Part shown: in pieces, positions 1 through 12,794 of the stretch | Position numbering within the stretch: position 1 is the stretch's first letter | How the letters are laid out: each line of letters starts with the position of its first letter | Source of the DNA: Bugulina stolonifera | Lineage: Eukaryota > Bryozoa > Gymnolaemata > Cheilostomatida > Bugulidae | Length of the DNA: 64,000 nucleotides | Reading direction: 5' to 3' | Assembly: GCA_935421135.1 (NCBI GenBank) | Contig: OW285187.1 | Location: 25,358,429 to 25,422,428, forward strand | Made by a program: the position numbers and the translations under genes | The notes under the pieces: model-generated | The model's input: only the letters and a program-made list of their open reading frames with translations | Databases searched by the model: none | What the model was told of the DNA's origin: nothing

Positions 1-798
1 TTATTATTAGTAAATTTCCACATCTATCCCTGTTGAAGGTCGTTTAAAGGTTTCCGCAGAAGTCCATATCCGGTAATATATCTGTTGCAGATTTCATCTC
101 CGGGTGATCGAAAAGTGCGTGACAAATATTTCATTGGTCAAGTTACTTGTAGCCTAGCAACGCAACGCTTTTAGACGATATTTTGTACTAACATCCATGT
201 ACATGTTTAGGGTTTAGACTTTCTCCTCTTTCATTGATAACTAATTTATTTTTTGTGATTAAAATGCCATGCATCAATTTAACTGTACCTTTATATATTG
301 ACATAATTGCTAACTCAGTCCTATTTGCGAAAAAGCTATTGCATATTAATTTACTTTACAATTCAGTCTAGGCCGTTGATGGTGATGGATAGTAAAAATA
401 CTAATTTAGCATGTGCATTTTCTTATTTCATTTATTTATTTTTAAGTAATTATTTTATTTTCCTCTAGTCTCCTGGAATGTGCAGGCATCTGAAGGCTCA
501 ATTTATAACCTCACGCGTGATTATGTAGTTTTTAGAGCTATTGACTATAATAATATAATCAAGGATTGTTACTCCTTGTTATAATATAAATACATACAAA
601 AAATGTAATATTTCATTCCCTGTAATAATAATTAATATATATATATATGTTGCACATGTATATTATAAGCAACTGTGTAACTTTATTTATGTACGTATTA
701 TTTTAGCCAGTTGTCTTTGATTTTCTGAACCCACCAGGGGGCTGATCCAAAATTACAATTAAACACTGTTTTTGTTGTTTGGTCATTGCAGCATTAAC
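1..798. other. 5' flank of the Tctex-type gene
   Basis: No open frame here resembles a known protein. Apart from the X-box at 149-161, I see AT-rich sequence with runs of TA. A pyrimidine-rich tract and acceptor (TTGCAG) end at 790, nine bases before the ATG, so much of this stretch is probably a 5' UTR intron. The exact first exon cannot be placed. Confidence 0.4.
149..161. promoter_or_regulatory. Candidate RFX X-box
   Basis: The 13-mer GTAGCCTAGCAAC fits the X-box consensus GTNRCC-N(0-3)-RGYAAC exactly, with one spacer base. A CCAAT-type element on the minus strand (ATTGG) lies just upstream at 134-138. RFX factors drive ciliary genes, and the next gene downstream is a Tctex-type dynein light chain, a family often found in cilia. 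A splice acceptor directly before that gene's ATG implies a 5' UTR intron, so a promoter 640 bases upstream is plausible. The functional link is inferred from motif and context only. Confidence 0.5.
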
Positions 799-2388
799 AT
801 GTCTGACCGAGAACTTGCAAAGGAGAAGGCCGCAAGGCTGTTAAAAAAGAGAGGAAGTCAGTCAACAATAAATAGTGATGTTCATCACAAGGCTCATTCA
901 CACCATGCTGGCAGCAAGTATCAAGTGTGAGTGTTATATCACATGAAACTCTTAGTATAGTAGAAGTGGTACATTCATGCATTTACTTTTGTTTCAATGA
1001 TGCTTTTACTCAATCACGCTTTTTCTATTTCTGATCATACATGTAGTTGCACTGATGCAAATTAAACTCTGAGTTCTGCATAATACTGTAGATTCTCTTT
1101 ACACTTTTAGTGTTCAAACAGAAATTCTCCACACATAGAATTCCCCATTGAACATATATCAATATTCCCCGTCAAATCGTGCTATGTTTAGTATATGGTA
1201 TTGTTTTATATAGCGCTTACTAAAGTTGTGTTGCTCATCCAAAACTTACTTCCATTGTACTTTGTTTCTAGATCCTATACAGCAGTGTATCCAACCAAGA
1301 AGATAACAGGATACAAGAGGATATGAAATCAAATGTAAAATTTGAAAATACATATCAACTAACAGCCCAGAAAAAATTTCCCGACTCTGCAGTAAAAAGT
1401 ATTATTAGAGATGTGTTGGAGAGTTATTTATTGGACCAAAAGTATGAACCCGAGATTTGTCGACAAATGACAAAAACGTTATCTGAGGTAAGTATTCATT
1501 GAAACTGTACAGCAATCTTAGCATGCTCCCATTTCCACACATTATATACATGTAGTATTTTAATGGAGAGGCTCATAATTTGGGCTCCTAGCGTTAACTC
1601 AATGCCGCTTACAATTCTTGCTACTTTTGAACTATATTGACTAAGCTAGTTCAAATTAAGAAGAAATTGGCGATGCTAACAGCAAGCTTAGGATTTTGCA
1701 TCATTTAGACATACAAGCAGTGGTCAAAGTTGGGGGGATGCAGTCCCCCACCATAAATTTCAGGGGGTCTCTCAGACTGATAGACCCCCTACAGATTACT
1801 ACTATAAAAATAATACATATTGGACTATATTTTACCTTATAATCTTGGACCATATTTTATAACCTGAAGTTTTTGGATTTTGCACCATTTTGCACGCTTG
1901 TTGTTTGGGCGCCTCACACCCTCAAGTGATTATGGCTGCTACCCTAGAACCCCCACTTCTTTTCTTAGACTTTGACCACTGTATACAAGATAATATTACT
2001 GTCACATACCATTACCATGTATATTATAAAACCTTGTTAGACATCGGCTTTTTGATTCAAAACCAATGTATAGCACATGCACACATGTCATGTTCAGCTG
2101 CTACTGCATATGATTGTGTAGTAGAATACACACACACTTATAGTTGTACAACTTATCCAATTATTTTGCTATTCAACTGAATAGGTTGTGAAGGCAAGGG
2201 TGAAAGAGCTACAGATTCCTCGGTATAAAGTCATCACACTCATAACCATAGGGTCAGCAAATGACCAAGGTATGGCAGTTGGTAGCAGGTGTCTATGGGA
2301 TGCAGGTGCAGACACTTTCTCAAGCTTTGAATACAAAAACAAGCACCTGTTTGCTGTAGGTACAGTGTATGGAGTTTATGCTGAATAG
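799..2388 (+). CDS. Tctex1-domain dynein light chain (DYNLT5/TCTEX1D1-like)
   Basis: Three exons join in frame: 799-926, 1283-1487 and 2185-2388, giving 178 aa. All introns are GT-AG. The N-terminus (about 1-60) is basic and polar. The rest is a Tctex1 domain: FENTYQL near its start, a helix with an [14 protein letters not shown] segment, then VVKARVKEL, a [17 protein letters not shown] strand region and a terminal [10 protein letters not shown]. Human DYNLT5 is almost the same length. Tctex-type light chains bind dynein intermediate chains in cytoplasmic or ciliary dynein and act as cargo or assembly adaptors. The exact paralogue is uncertain, but the domain is clear. An alternative exon 2 acceptor at 1271 hits a stop, which fixes the junction at 1283. 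A perfect RFX X-box at 149-161 suggests ciliary regulation. Confidence 0.85.
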
Positions 2389-4354
2389 GCTGTACCTGAC
2401 TGTAAATATCTGACAGAAACATAATAACTATACATTTCTCAGTTTTGACTTATTTTTATGTATTTCTACACATTAAATTTGCAATCAACCTTAAATTGTA
2501 ACACGATTATCTTATTGAAACGCAACAACTTTGCATTTAATATAAATGCAATTCTGCAACTTTTTAGTACACAGTGCTAGAGCGTGTCTGTTATCATATT
2601 AAGATTTGCAGGTACATTAATATTATTTTAAACTACAGACAACTTCCTTGTATTCAAGATTTCATCAGCAAGTTCTTATTTCTCTAACTTAATAATTTTA
2701 CCAATTTATCTGAAACTTTTACATCTCTAACATAAACTGTTTTTACACTTTAGTCACTCTGGATTCTTTTCATTCTGCAATAACTGTAGGATAGCTAGTC
2801 TACTGGTTACTATACTATACAGTCATCATCTATTATTGCAGACGTAGATAATGAGCATACATGTGTATATGCAGTATGCCAACCAGGAGTCCTTTTTATA
2901 TCTTTATTTATTATTTCATATTCCTCCTTCTGTTCTCTGTCCATAATGACAATTGTTATTGGTTACTTGTTTTTCTGGCAATTTTCATAAGGAATACTAT
3001 TATAATAATTATGTGTTTCATACGTCTCATTCATTTATAATAAAATTTGTTATTTGTAACATGACAAGAATTATAATGACTATTTTCAAATTATATACAT
3101 GTACGTACATATATATACATGTACGTTATGTATGTGTATATGTATATTTCTGGAATTGCTATAATACTATATCTACATAGACAATAAAAATACATGTATA
3201 TATACCTACATTATGTAGGTAGACAACATAAATTGTTAGATGAAGGAAATGTGGAGCAAAATGCGTTTAAAAATTAATCATGACCAATAAAATGGAGTTT
3301 ATAGTATATATTATGCAGTATATTGTATGTAGTATTATATGGTGAATACAGTCATGTATATAGTTGTAGTTGAGATTAATTGCATTGTATTCATGTCCCA
3401 TTGGTTTAATTTGAGTAATGTGGTACATACAAGTACACATAGAGAGAGGACAGCCTCAAATTATATTTACAGTGTATAAAGCTGATTAAACATATTTGCT
3501 ATTATCAATATCATTTACCCTACAGGCTTGTAGTACATTTGTATTATGGATGTAGGATGTTACAAGCTATTGATTAGTTTCAAAGTTGTCTTCTCCTAAG
3601 ACTTGAAGAGAGAACAAAATTGGGAGAGGACAACTTTAAGGTAAATAATTAGCTTATATTATAGGCTACACAATAGTTGCTATTATGCTCTTGCTGAGTT
3701 GTTTTCTGACACATGAATATTCTATGCAACTAAACTTTGACCTCATTTGACACATGTCAGCTAAGCAAGTAAATAAACAGTTTAGACCTGGCGGTGCAGG
3801 CAAGCCTGCAACAACCACCTGCATGCTTGTGGTCGCAGAATATTACTCTCTATAATAGTGCAGATCCTTATCAGTATAGAAACGAGTTAGTATCATAGAC
3901 CACAGTGAGTGCCAACTCATCTTTTATCACACAGTCTTTGTTTAGTCATTTATCATGGAAGTACTACTCTAAGGAACACAAGCCATGGCCCATACATGCA
4001 TGGGTAGTTTTATCATCTGAAGGCACCGACACCTACACTGACTGCACTCTGTTGTAGCTTCAAGTTTAATGAGGTGAGCAGAGATAATCTATATGATTTT
4101 TCAGTGATGTTCAGTTTGTAGAACGCAGTATGGTCATTCTTCCTACCTCTTAGTCTCAACCAGAACTAGATATACCTTCACTCTCCAGATGTGTGAGTAT
4201 GGCACATTCCACACAATGCAGTTGTACCTTTATATTTCATATACTGAAACATCACATTAAACATTGGCAGTGCTTCATAGACATTATGAACATCCATACA
4301 ATGTAACATAGACGATAGACAACATTTGCTCTATGTACACATTATATCTTTTAG
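2389..4354. other. Intergenic, AT-rich spacer
   Basis: No gene is recognised. The stretch is rich in TACATGTA-type palindromes (3100-3210) and holds one short hairpin repeat at 3583-3636. An acceptor (TTTTAG) ends at 4354 directly against the GH31 start codon, so the last part is probably a 5' UTR intron of that gene. Confidence 0.5.
3583..3636. repeat. Short hairpin repeat with AGTTGTC ends
   Basis: The ends read AAAGTTGTCTTCTCC and, inverted, GGGAGAGGACAACTTT. A similar palindrome lies at 9811-9857, and half-copies occur near 34720, 24190 and 51835. It looks like a very short fold-back (MITE-like) family. Confidence 0.45.
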
Positions 4355-7300
4355 ATGGATGTGTTGAGAGGTACCACTGATCTCCTAATTGTCATACTAG
4401 CCTTAGTTCTCATTCCTCTTTGGTTTTCTTCTCCTGTGCTGGACAGGACATCTCCTTCCTGTCAGTGTGCAGACGAAGTGAGATCTGGTTCAGGATCCTT
4501 GTATATCAGCAAGTATTCTAGCCTGGCAAAGATTAAGGATTCCAGCGAGTTATTGTTAGGTGTAATCTCTCTCTCCACTCAGAGAACTTTAGACACGCTT
4601 AAACTGCAACCATTTGAAAGAAACTGTATCAACGTACTCCATGAGAGCGATGGCAACATCTCGCATAGACTGAGTTCTGACAAATGGTATGGAGGTCCAC
4701 AGTACTATACGGCAAGATGGCCTCTCAGTAAAGAGAATGTGCAGTACCAACACTACGTCTCCGATGACCTTCTTCTGCATCCTGGTAGATTTGGATCAAT
4801 ACTAGAGAGGTATTGGCTCTCTTCAAGTGGAATAGCTGTATATTTTCTCCATGACAATCTTGATCTTTACTATGGTGTAGAAAATGGTGACATATTGTTA
4901 GGATCATCTTCTGGATTGATCAACTACTTGATATGTAAGCATGGAACATCTTTAACGGATACACATAAATATGTCATCCGTACCTTCTTCAAGAAGCCTT
5001 CAAAGCTTCCAGACACAACTATAATGAGGCATCCCATTTGGTCTACGTGGGTCCGGTATAAGACAAAAATTAACGAAAGTGTCATACTATCATTTGCTCA
5101 GGAAATTAGGGACAATGGTTTTGAGAGCAGCCAATTAGAAATAGATGACACGTACACCACTAACTACGGAGACATGGAGTTTGATCTAACTAGATTTCCA
5201 AAGCCTCAGCAGATGCTGTCAAAGTTAAAGGAAATGAACTATCGAGTAACGTCATGGATTCATCCATTTGTAAATTTCGATACCAAATCTTTCCAGGTAA
5301 GAAATGTAGGCTTACGTTGTAATTGTGCCTATATAGTGTACATGTATATAATAGTAGGACTGTATCAAATACTTAGATCATATGTACTGTACAGTTGTTT
5401 TTGTTACAACCTGAGCTATGCAAAGATTAATTCTAAATTGCAAAAGTTCAACCCAGTTTTTTAGTTGTAATAGTCATATACGTATATGCTTGAAATGAAA
5501 ACTTGCAAGTTTCTCATGTAAGGTTGTATGCATGACTGTGGTAAGTTATGTAAGATGGAGAAATTGCAATATGCAAGGAATGTCTAAACTCTCCTTCATT
5601 AGTATTCATACTAGTAACTACAGCACTTTCGAATGCACTTCTTACATACATATACGTAATTATGTGTAGCAAATTTTTTTAGACAACCTTATTATTAGTT
5701 TTTAACTAAATCATCTTCCAAACACACTGAAGCATTTACATTGTATGTAAAAAGTAGAAAATGGAACACCTGTATTGTTAGTAATCACAATGATTTTCTT
5801 TCAGGAAGGAGTAGTCAACAATTACTTGGTGAAAGATCGAGTTCGAAATGTCACTGGTCTAATGAAGTGGTGGCAAGGGACTGGTGCTATCATTGACTTC
5901 TATAGCCCTTCTGCTCAACAGTGGTACATTAAAAAGTTGAAAACTTTTCAGAGGCTGGGAATCGATTCCTTTAAGTTTGATGGAGGAGAGTATATCTACA
6001 TGCCTGCTGGTAGGAACATAGTTTGAGGAAACAGGATAGACAAATTTTACTGCATATTATAACATAATAAATTACATGTACAATATATATTCATGTTAGT
6101 AGATGTAAAAACTTTACTGTACAGTATACTGGTGCTTGTGCTGATACTGTAGATCTGCATTCAAGTTCAGACATCAAGTAGCGGTGTTTGTTTATAAGAT
6201 TATCCAGGCCCCTTAGGCTATTCGTGATCTACAATTATAGCAAGCTTGGTTGCAAGTTAGTGTTTCACCGGTAAAAAGACAACTTTGCAAGATAAGTACT
6301 GTAACAGTAAGTATCTGAAACACTAACTTGCAACCAAGCTTGCTTATGTATATCACCTAAATAACCAGAGTTCAGACTTCTATAATACAATACATGTAGT
6401 TAAAGAATATAACATTATGATATTATATTGGCATAACTTTGAAATTTGTTGCTTATACACATCACACATGTGAAAAGTAAAAGATAGAATATTTTTAGAC
6501 TAAAACATAACCATTTGTGGTAAATTGTAGATATGGAGTATAACCCAAATTTATTGACCCAGGAGTATGTAAACATGGCGTCAGAGTACGGCGGGATGGT
6601 AGAGACTAGAGCAGCATATAGGAACCAAGACAGCAATATATACCTTAGGATGATGGATAAACATTCCTACTGGGGCTTTGAGAACGGGCTAAGGTCAATG
6701 ATCCCAAGTGCTTTACACCTCAGCATCATTGGTTATCACTTCATTCTACCTGATATGATTGGTCAGTGGCATTACCTAGAGAGGTAGAAAATATACTCAT
6801 ATACACATTATATAATATCTGTGTTCTACGTACCATATATACATGGCGGCAGAATTTGGTGGGATGGTAGAGACTAGAGCAGCAGTATATTAGTTTTATT
6901 GTTGCATTTGTTATACAGTGACAGTGAGAGATCATAAAATTTTACATTTGCAAGACCTTCTGTCGGGCTTTTGGCTAAATCTGACGATGTAAATGTAGTT
7001 GTAATATTGTGTTGCAATGGTTCATATATTATATAATAATATACATGCATACACGTTGGCAGCAGTGGGCAGATATACATGTAACACACATTACATCTGG
7101 TATGCATTGTAATAACTTAGGTGGAAACGCTATGGTTGAAGATGTGGAAAATCTGTTTAAGATGTCTGAGATACCAGAGAAGGAACTTTATATAAGATGG
7201 TTCCAACTGGTCACATTTCTACAGTCTATGCAAATATCTATCAGTCCTTGGCAGTACGATGAGGAGACAACTTCCATTGGTCTGTACATGCAATGAACCA

Positions 7301-8433
7301 AGTGTCTTTGAGCACTTTGACACAACTCAAACCTTTTATAAGCCTATATAACTATGCGTATAAGCAGTGTAGAACTCATATCTCAATATAGGCTCAAAGA
7401 TTTGCTGCATTGTTGGCTGCCAAATCTAATCTAAACCGGTAGGTTGCTTATAGATAGAACATTGTTTTGTTTATGTGTAATTCTATACTGTAGCTTTAGA
7501 GATGACAAAACTCCATGAGGAGTACGTAGCACCACTGATCATATCTATAGCAGAGCAAACTATACTAGACGGTACACCAATTATTCGACCGCTCTGGTGG
7601 AATTTCCCTCTTGACCTTGTCACACTTGATATAGAGGATCAGTTTATGATTGGTAAGTACTAACTAATAGAGAATAGTATCCAAGAATACTTTACTTCTA
7701 GTTTGAACTCAGTAGAAGCAAGATCTGTATTCATTTGGCCTTGGCAGTAAACTTGCTGAACATGAGAGACTAGGCAATTTCATGGGAGAATCACTTGCAG
7801 GCTACATGCATATAACAAGTTTAGCAGACCTTTGCAAAGATTACTTACCAGAAATGTATATAAGATGAAAAAAAAGATAATTACTGGTGTCAGAATATTA
7901 ACATTTTTATTGTGGCCTATATTACTGCAGTGCATGTCCTTCACTTTGACAATTGACCAAGTTGGCAATTTGAAAACAGTTATTCAAGTCACATTGTTAT
8001 AGTTTTTGGTTTTATTCCCAATATTTCAATGGTTGTCCAAGCATCATCATCATCATCATCATCATCAAACTATTAGCCCACACCAACATTTTCCAGTTAT
8101 TCGAGAGTAATATATTAGTTCAATGTACTTACATAATTATAAGATCCTAAGGTTGGATTCTGTGTACAAGACGTGAATGTGTATTACATGTGTAATTATG
8201 TAAATGTCTGTCTAAACTACTAACAAACACTATTAAAAATACTTCTTCTTGTAGGAGATACATTGTTAGTAGCTCCAGTGGTGGAGAAAGGAGTGGATAG
8301 TAGAAGGATATACCTACCTGAAGGGGTTTGGTTAGACATGAGTGACAAAGGTAGGGAGTACCTGGGGGCTCAATGGATTCAGTACCCTGTGAACATTAGA
8401 ACAGTGCCTCATTTTCAGCTGAAGCAGAATTAA
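4355..8433 (+). CDS. GH31 family glycosidase, MYORG-like, membrane-anchored
   Basis: Six exons join in frame (4355-5296, 5805-6009, 6531-6761, 7121-7279, 7494-7652, 8255-8433) to give 624 aa. Residues 8-26 are a hydrophobic signal-anchor, so the enzyme is probably a type II ER/Golgi membrane protein with a lumenal catalytic domain. Family marks include PIWSTWVRYK, the SQLEIDD strand with a following YGDMEFD, and SFKFDGGEY, whose Asp373 is the expected nucleophile. Asp425 in RMMDKHSYW is the likely acid/base. The segment FILPDMIGGNA spans exons 3 and 4, and LLVAPVVEKG starts the last exon. GH31 enzymes hydrolyse alpha-linked sugars; MYORG in vertebrates is an alpha-galactosidase, so that is the best substrate guess but it is inferred. 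The ATG follows a splice acceptor directly, implying a 5' UTR intron. There are no frameshifts, and every junction keeps phase (0,1,1,1,1). Confidence 0.88.
6239..6344. repeat. 29-bp perfect inverted repeat in GH31 intron 2
   Basis: Arms 6239-6267 and 6316-6344 are perfect reverse complements (core GCTTGGTTGCAAGTTAGTG) around a 48-base loop. It is either a tiny fold-back transposon or an RNA hairpin in the pre-mRNA. No clear target duplication is visible. Confidence 0.75.
6841..6890 (+). repeat. Partial copy of GH31 exon 3 inside intron 3
   Basis: This stretch matches exon 3 positions 6573-6620 with a handful of differences; GGGATGGTAGAGACTAGAGC is identical in both. It lacks flanking splice sites and is out of frame, so it is a shard of duplicated exon rather than an alternative exon. 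Confidence 0.75.
8041..8067 (+). repeat. (CAT)n microsatellite in GH31 intron 5
   Basis: About eight uninterrupted CAT triplets in an intron. No other structure is seen around it. Confidence 0.9.
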
Positions 8434-8949
8434 TATACTGACATAGCTATGATTGACTGTTTTGAATAGAAAGTACAAATGTGAAGTAGCACATCTTTTA
8501 ATTGGCTAATAACGTCTTTGGAAGAACAATGGAATATTCTAATTTTACGAAATGGGAATTTGTTTAGTTTAAATTGTTCACAATCACTCAGTGTTTATGT
8601 TTTGTGTGTAGTATTATGAGTATGATCTGAGATGTGTTATTGTCTGTATTCAGCCAAGTATTCTTCTATAGCAGGGAACCTTATCATAGTTAAGAATGGT
8701 CAGAAAAAGCTACATGCAGCTACCATGTATAATTATCTAGAAAGCTCTAATATATAATATTATGTGATAGCATGTGAACTTGGCAGGAACCAATAATATT
8801 TCTGAATAACATGATATCAACACTCAGCATGGGGTACATCTACGTGACTTTGGCTTATATTATGTTGTTCAAGTGTAAAATATAAAGTATAATGCAAGTA
8901 CAATGTATTTAGTGAAAATAGTCCAATCGCATTCGATTGCATGAAATAT
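8434..8949. other. 3' flank of the GH31 gene
   Basis: Probable 3' UTR followed by spacer. No open frame or recognised repeat was found, and no canonical AATAAA stands out close to the stop. Confidence 0.4.
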
Positions 8950-9735
8950 TGTAATGGTTTCTGTGATTTGGTGCGGTCGTCCTTGGACGACTACCGACTC
9001 AGAATTGAAGTGCCTATGAGTGGTGCTAGGCCTTCGCATTACATGAAAGATCGAGCGGTCTCAGTAGCCCAATAACTACCAGAGACGACCCATCTGGTCC
9101 CAAGTCTGACCTTCAGACTATACCTTGAAAGAGAGTGATCCGACCTAGTAGGCGGTTCGCTAAGCGAATGACCTGACAAAAGGAAGTGAAAGTCTCTGTA
9201 TCAAGTATAGATGTGTCTTTATTGAAGGCCAAGTGAAGACTGAGACAATGAACAGTGAAACAATGCCCTTTATATAGTATAAGGACTTCCGTCCGACGTA
9301 GTGTCGGGAAAAGACGACATAAGGTCGTCCGGAAGTTGCGCAACAACATGGCCGCCGGAAGCCCGACAGCCGACCCAAAATAGGTCGGGTTCTACAAAAG
9401 TTGCTTATAATGGTCCAATTCATGTACAAAATGAATATCAAGCGATTCTGAGAGGTCGGGCCTCTGTACATGGGTATAAAAGGCATTAAAAGACTTAGTA
9501 ATAATCATACATGAATGCACATCAGTATGTAATGGGTATAAACACATGGAGACACGTATATAGACAGTAATTAAATGGTTTAACATGCAATACAATTGAA
9601 TGTGGGTATACGAGCAGCTAGTTATGAGAGTTTGAGTGTTAGCTGAGTAGCGCTGTGACAACTACTAGGCACTTAGGGTGCTGTAGGGCTTTGTCCGGTA
9701 GCTGGAGTCGTATACAAATGTCCTGTGCCATTACA
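8950..9735 (-). mobile_element. Solo LTR, family 1, copy 1
   Basis: Bounded by TGTAATGG on the plus strand and by GCCATTACA at the far end, so it has TG...CA termini. In minus orientation it carries a TATA box (TATATAAAGG-like) followed by AATAAAGACAC, the promoter and polyadenylation layout of an LTR. It is homologous over its length to 45278-46074 and 54338-55129. No internal gag-pol lies next to it. Flanks ATAT and CTAT are only a weak 4-base target duplication. Confidence 0.75.
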
Positions 9736-9810
9736 CTATGACCGATGATGTACAATGTACATTGTATGTTACATGTGCATGTACTACATTGTATGCTATT
9801 GATTATGATT

Positions 9811-9857
9811 AGAAGTTGTCCTTTCTCAATCTATTTTAATTGAGAGAGAACAACTTC
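9811..9857. repeat. Short hairpin repeat with AAGTTGTCC ends
   Basis: GAAGTTGTCCTTTCTCAAT is inverted as ATTGAGAGAGAACAACTTC with a short loop. It belongs with the similar palindrome at 3583-3636. Confidence 0.5.
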
Positions 9858-10719
9858 CAATTATAATTAATTACTTATGAGCATAGAGTTACCTCTATGC
9901 TTATGAGTCTCTCTCTGATTTGGAGAGTCGGAGTTGTTCACTTCACAGTACACCAATGGCAAGGTAAGACAACTTTATACTTTCTACATGCTTGGCAATA
10001 AGCCAACAATAACAAACTTTTCAATTTATTGGCCCCTGGACAAATAACATGTTTAGGCCCAAGATGGTGGTTGGCGACGAATCCTTGCCTAGATACAAAC
10101 GACCATGCACGTGTTTTGTTTTTGGACAAAACCAGAGCCATTGAGTAGAGAGTTATGCTTTCCTATAGGCCATATATTAGACACGCATAGTTCTAAACAA
10201 ACAGGCCACGCCCACATTTGGTCAAGCTTATTCATATATATTACAATGTAATGGCCATGTGCTGATTTTGTAAGCTTGTGCTAATTCACATTTTTAAGGG
10301 CTTTTATGACAACTGAGCCACAAATGCCCTTTCTCATAATACAGAGCACCTCTTAGGCTACAACATGATTATTTTACTTTCTCAAAAAAGTAAATAAAGC
10401 TCCACTTACAACTTGTTTAACTTCTGAAATTGACATTGCTTGTTGGTTTCACAAGTGGTGTGTGAAAGCAGGTTTGAGCACATCATTAACTGAATGACCT
10501 AGGACACCTTTTGTTATTAAAGAACCAGATTATTCAATGTCTTTGTGAATGAGAGTGTGAATCTGATGATTTTCTGACCCGTGGCCCCTAAACACAACAC
10601 TTTAACGTGGCTGCCCAATAGCAGAGCCAATTGAGGGGCCACCAAGCTCCTAGTGCTGGATATTGTTATAGTTTGATATGGCACAGAGATAAAACTTTCT
10701 TTGGGACAAAAACCTCTAA

Positions 10720-10795
10720 TTAATTGACTGGACTCGAACCCACGTCCTTTCAGGTAACTTGCGTTATTGCTGCAAGATGCCCTAGTTCTCTTTCA
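10720..10795 (-). repeat. Candidate tRNA-derived SINE head
   Basis: The minus strand reads GTGGGTTCGAGTCCAGTC, a good RNA polymerase III B-box in tRNA context, followed by AT-rich tail sequence. The upstream half does not fold convincingly as a functional tRNA, so I call a SINE relic rather than a tRNA gene. Confidence 0.4.
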
Positions 10796-12794
10796 CTATG
10801 CAACAAATGCAAATGTCATTGTGCAAACAATAGTTTATGTTTTTAGAAGTGATAGAACACATGTATTAAAATTCTCTTGTTATATCATTCTGTGTACTGT
10901 TTCCATCACACCAGAAATTACTCTGCAAAGCAAGCATTCAGGAACTGACAAGTGCAGTCTTGAAGAATAAAAACCATCTACATATTTACATGTACAATTA
11001 TGTAATTACTAATTAATAAAATACTCAAAAAGCAAGTTTGAAGGCTATGATGCGCTTCGGGAAAGTTATCATTGCTAAAATATATAAGACTGTCTACCAA
11101 TTAGATTCTGTAACACTTTGTTGGCACTAGGGCTCTCTACGGCCACAACTGTCAGAATACATTGCAGGGGCAAATACATGCTTGCTTATGAACATTATAC
11201 AGCCTATAGATTTATTGCATCCATGGAATCATCTCTAGGCCCAGGAATGTTGTGAAAAAGCACAAATAAAGCAGCAACCAAGAAGAGATGTACCACTTAG
11301 TTCTGTACATATTGCGTGTATATTGTGTGTATATAAGGGGAGATTATGCTGAATGTTGTGTGTATAATTATTGTGTGTATATAAGAGAAGATTATGCTGA
11401 ATTACACGGAAGATAGAGATGGAAAGTGGTATCCTAAGTTTCTCAAACCCTGAAAATGAGTAAATGCAGATAACTTAGCAAATGACATCTACATTAAGTC
11501 ATGTTACTTTTCCTTGCTGTCTTGTAATGTTGGCATGTGTACATTATATGAATTAGTTTATGAAATTGTACAAGTAGGCTATCATTTTCAAAAATAATGC
11601 TGGCTGCACAACGTGACTTGTGTATTATTCAAGTTTGTAAGTAAGATCAAAATATGTTAGTCATAAATAATGGCACATTGGCACCCAAGTCATTAGTTTT
11701 ATTATCACAGCTGGTAAAAACATTTTCTGTGGTCACAATACTCCTGGCAAAATCCACTCATTGTAAAGTAATTAGTGTTGTCTTTCTCTTGGCAAATGGA
11801 AATCAAAGAAAACTGCCACTAGTGGGTGAGGTGCAGAAATAAACATATTAAAAGTTGTATGGGATAAAAGCCCAGTTTCTAAGCTATCTTTTGATATATT
11901 ATTCATCAATATAGCATTATTCCATATCAAATAAGCTGGAAATAAAATTGTCAAGTCAGATTTTCCAATGATAATCAATGAGACCATATGCCTTTGTTTG
12001 GAACTATGCATATCTGTTTCCGGCTCAGTTGTCACAACTCTCTACTCAATGGCTCTGGACAAAACTAGTCTTTCTATCATCGTAATGCAACAACGGGAAA
12101 AACCCGAAGTATTTTATAGCCTTGGATACAAATAAGATCCTCTCCGCACGAAGAAGCATATTATCATTGATTATGATTAATTATGATACTAATAATTAAG
12201 AGCAAAAACTCGATCTAATAGTAGTAAAATGGGGAAGCGTTTTTAAACCACATTTTCTGTACTTACTATTTTGTCTATTTCTGTACTAAAGTATTTATGC
12301 CATTAAAATAATTGTATAATTTTAGTTGATATAATTGTCATTATGCCTTCCTCCCTACAATGATTGTCATAATTAATATAAGTATATTAATGACATCTCG
12401 ATTATCAAAGAATATCAATCAGTGAGTGAGTAATGGGTAGTAGCAAGCAAGGAGGGGTAACCCGTAAGTGCTGTAGTACTAGATAATAGAGGTAAAGGGA
12501 CATTTCGAAAAAGACACTTTGAAACAGGACGTTTCACAACTGGACAGTTAGAAACAGGACAGTTCGAAACTGTGTAGATTACATTTAAAAGAACACGAAC
12601 TTGCAGAAAATTAATGTTAATTAATTCATTTAATTAATCAAATATAAAAAAAATATTAAAAATAAAAATTGGTTGAAATCTGGTAGTTGGGGTTTGGGGC
12701 AGACCTGCCAACCTAAGGCTGGGGCAATAGAGTGAGTTGCATAAAAGGGGCAAAAACTTTTTTGATTGGGGCACTCACAAAGCCTCTGAATTGA

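Larger units (their letters stand above)
9736..12490. other. Gene-poor spacer with degraded repeats
   Basis: No coding gene is recognised. A 23-base segment with the core CTCTACTCAATGGCTCTGG occurs in opposite orientation near 10131-10155 and 12036-12058, which may be the worn termini of an old DNA transposon of about 1.9 kb. A tRNA-like SINE head lies near 10720-10795. The stretch also has a near-duplicate GTATATAAGRGRAGATTATGCTGAAT at about 11330-11360 and 11380-11402. Confidence 0.4.

Noticed and set aside
2240..2422. Minus-strand small frames opposite the Tctex exon
   Set aside because: Mirror of true coding sequence with no features of their own.
8950..9735. Cut-and-paste MITE with TGTAATGG inverted ends
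   Set aside because: TG...CA ends with an ordered TATA box and AATAAA on one strand and 4-bp duplications in relatives fit solo LTRs better.
10720..10795. Functional tRNA gene
   Set aside because: Good B-box but no proper acceptor stem or A-box region; a SINE relic is more likely.
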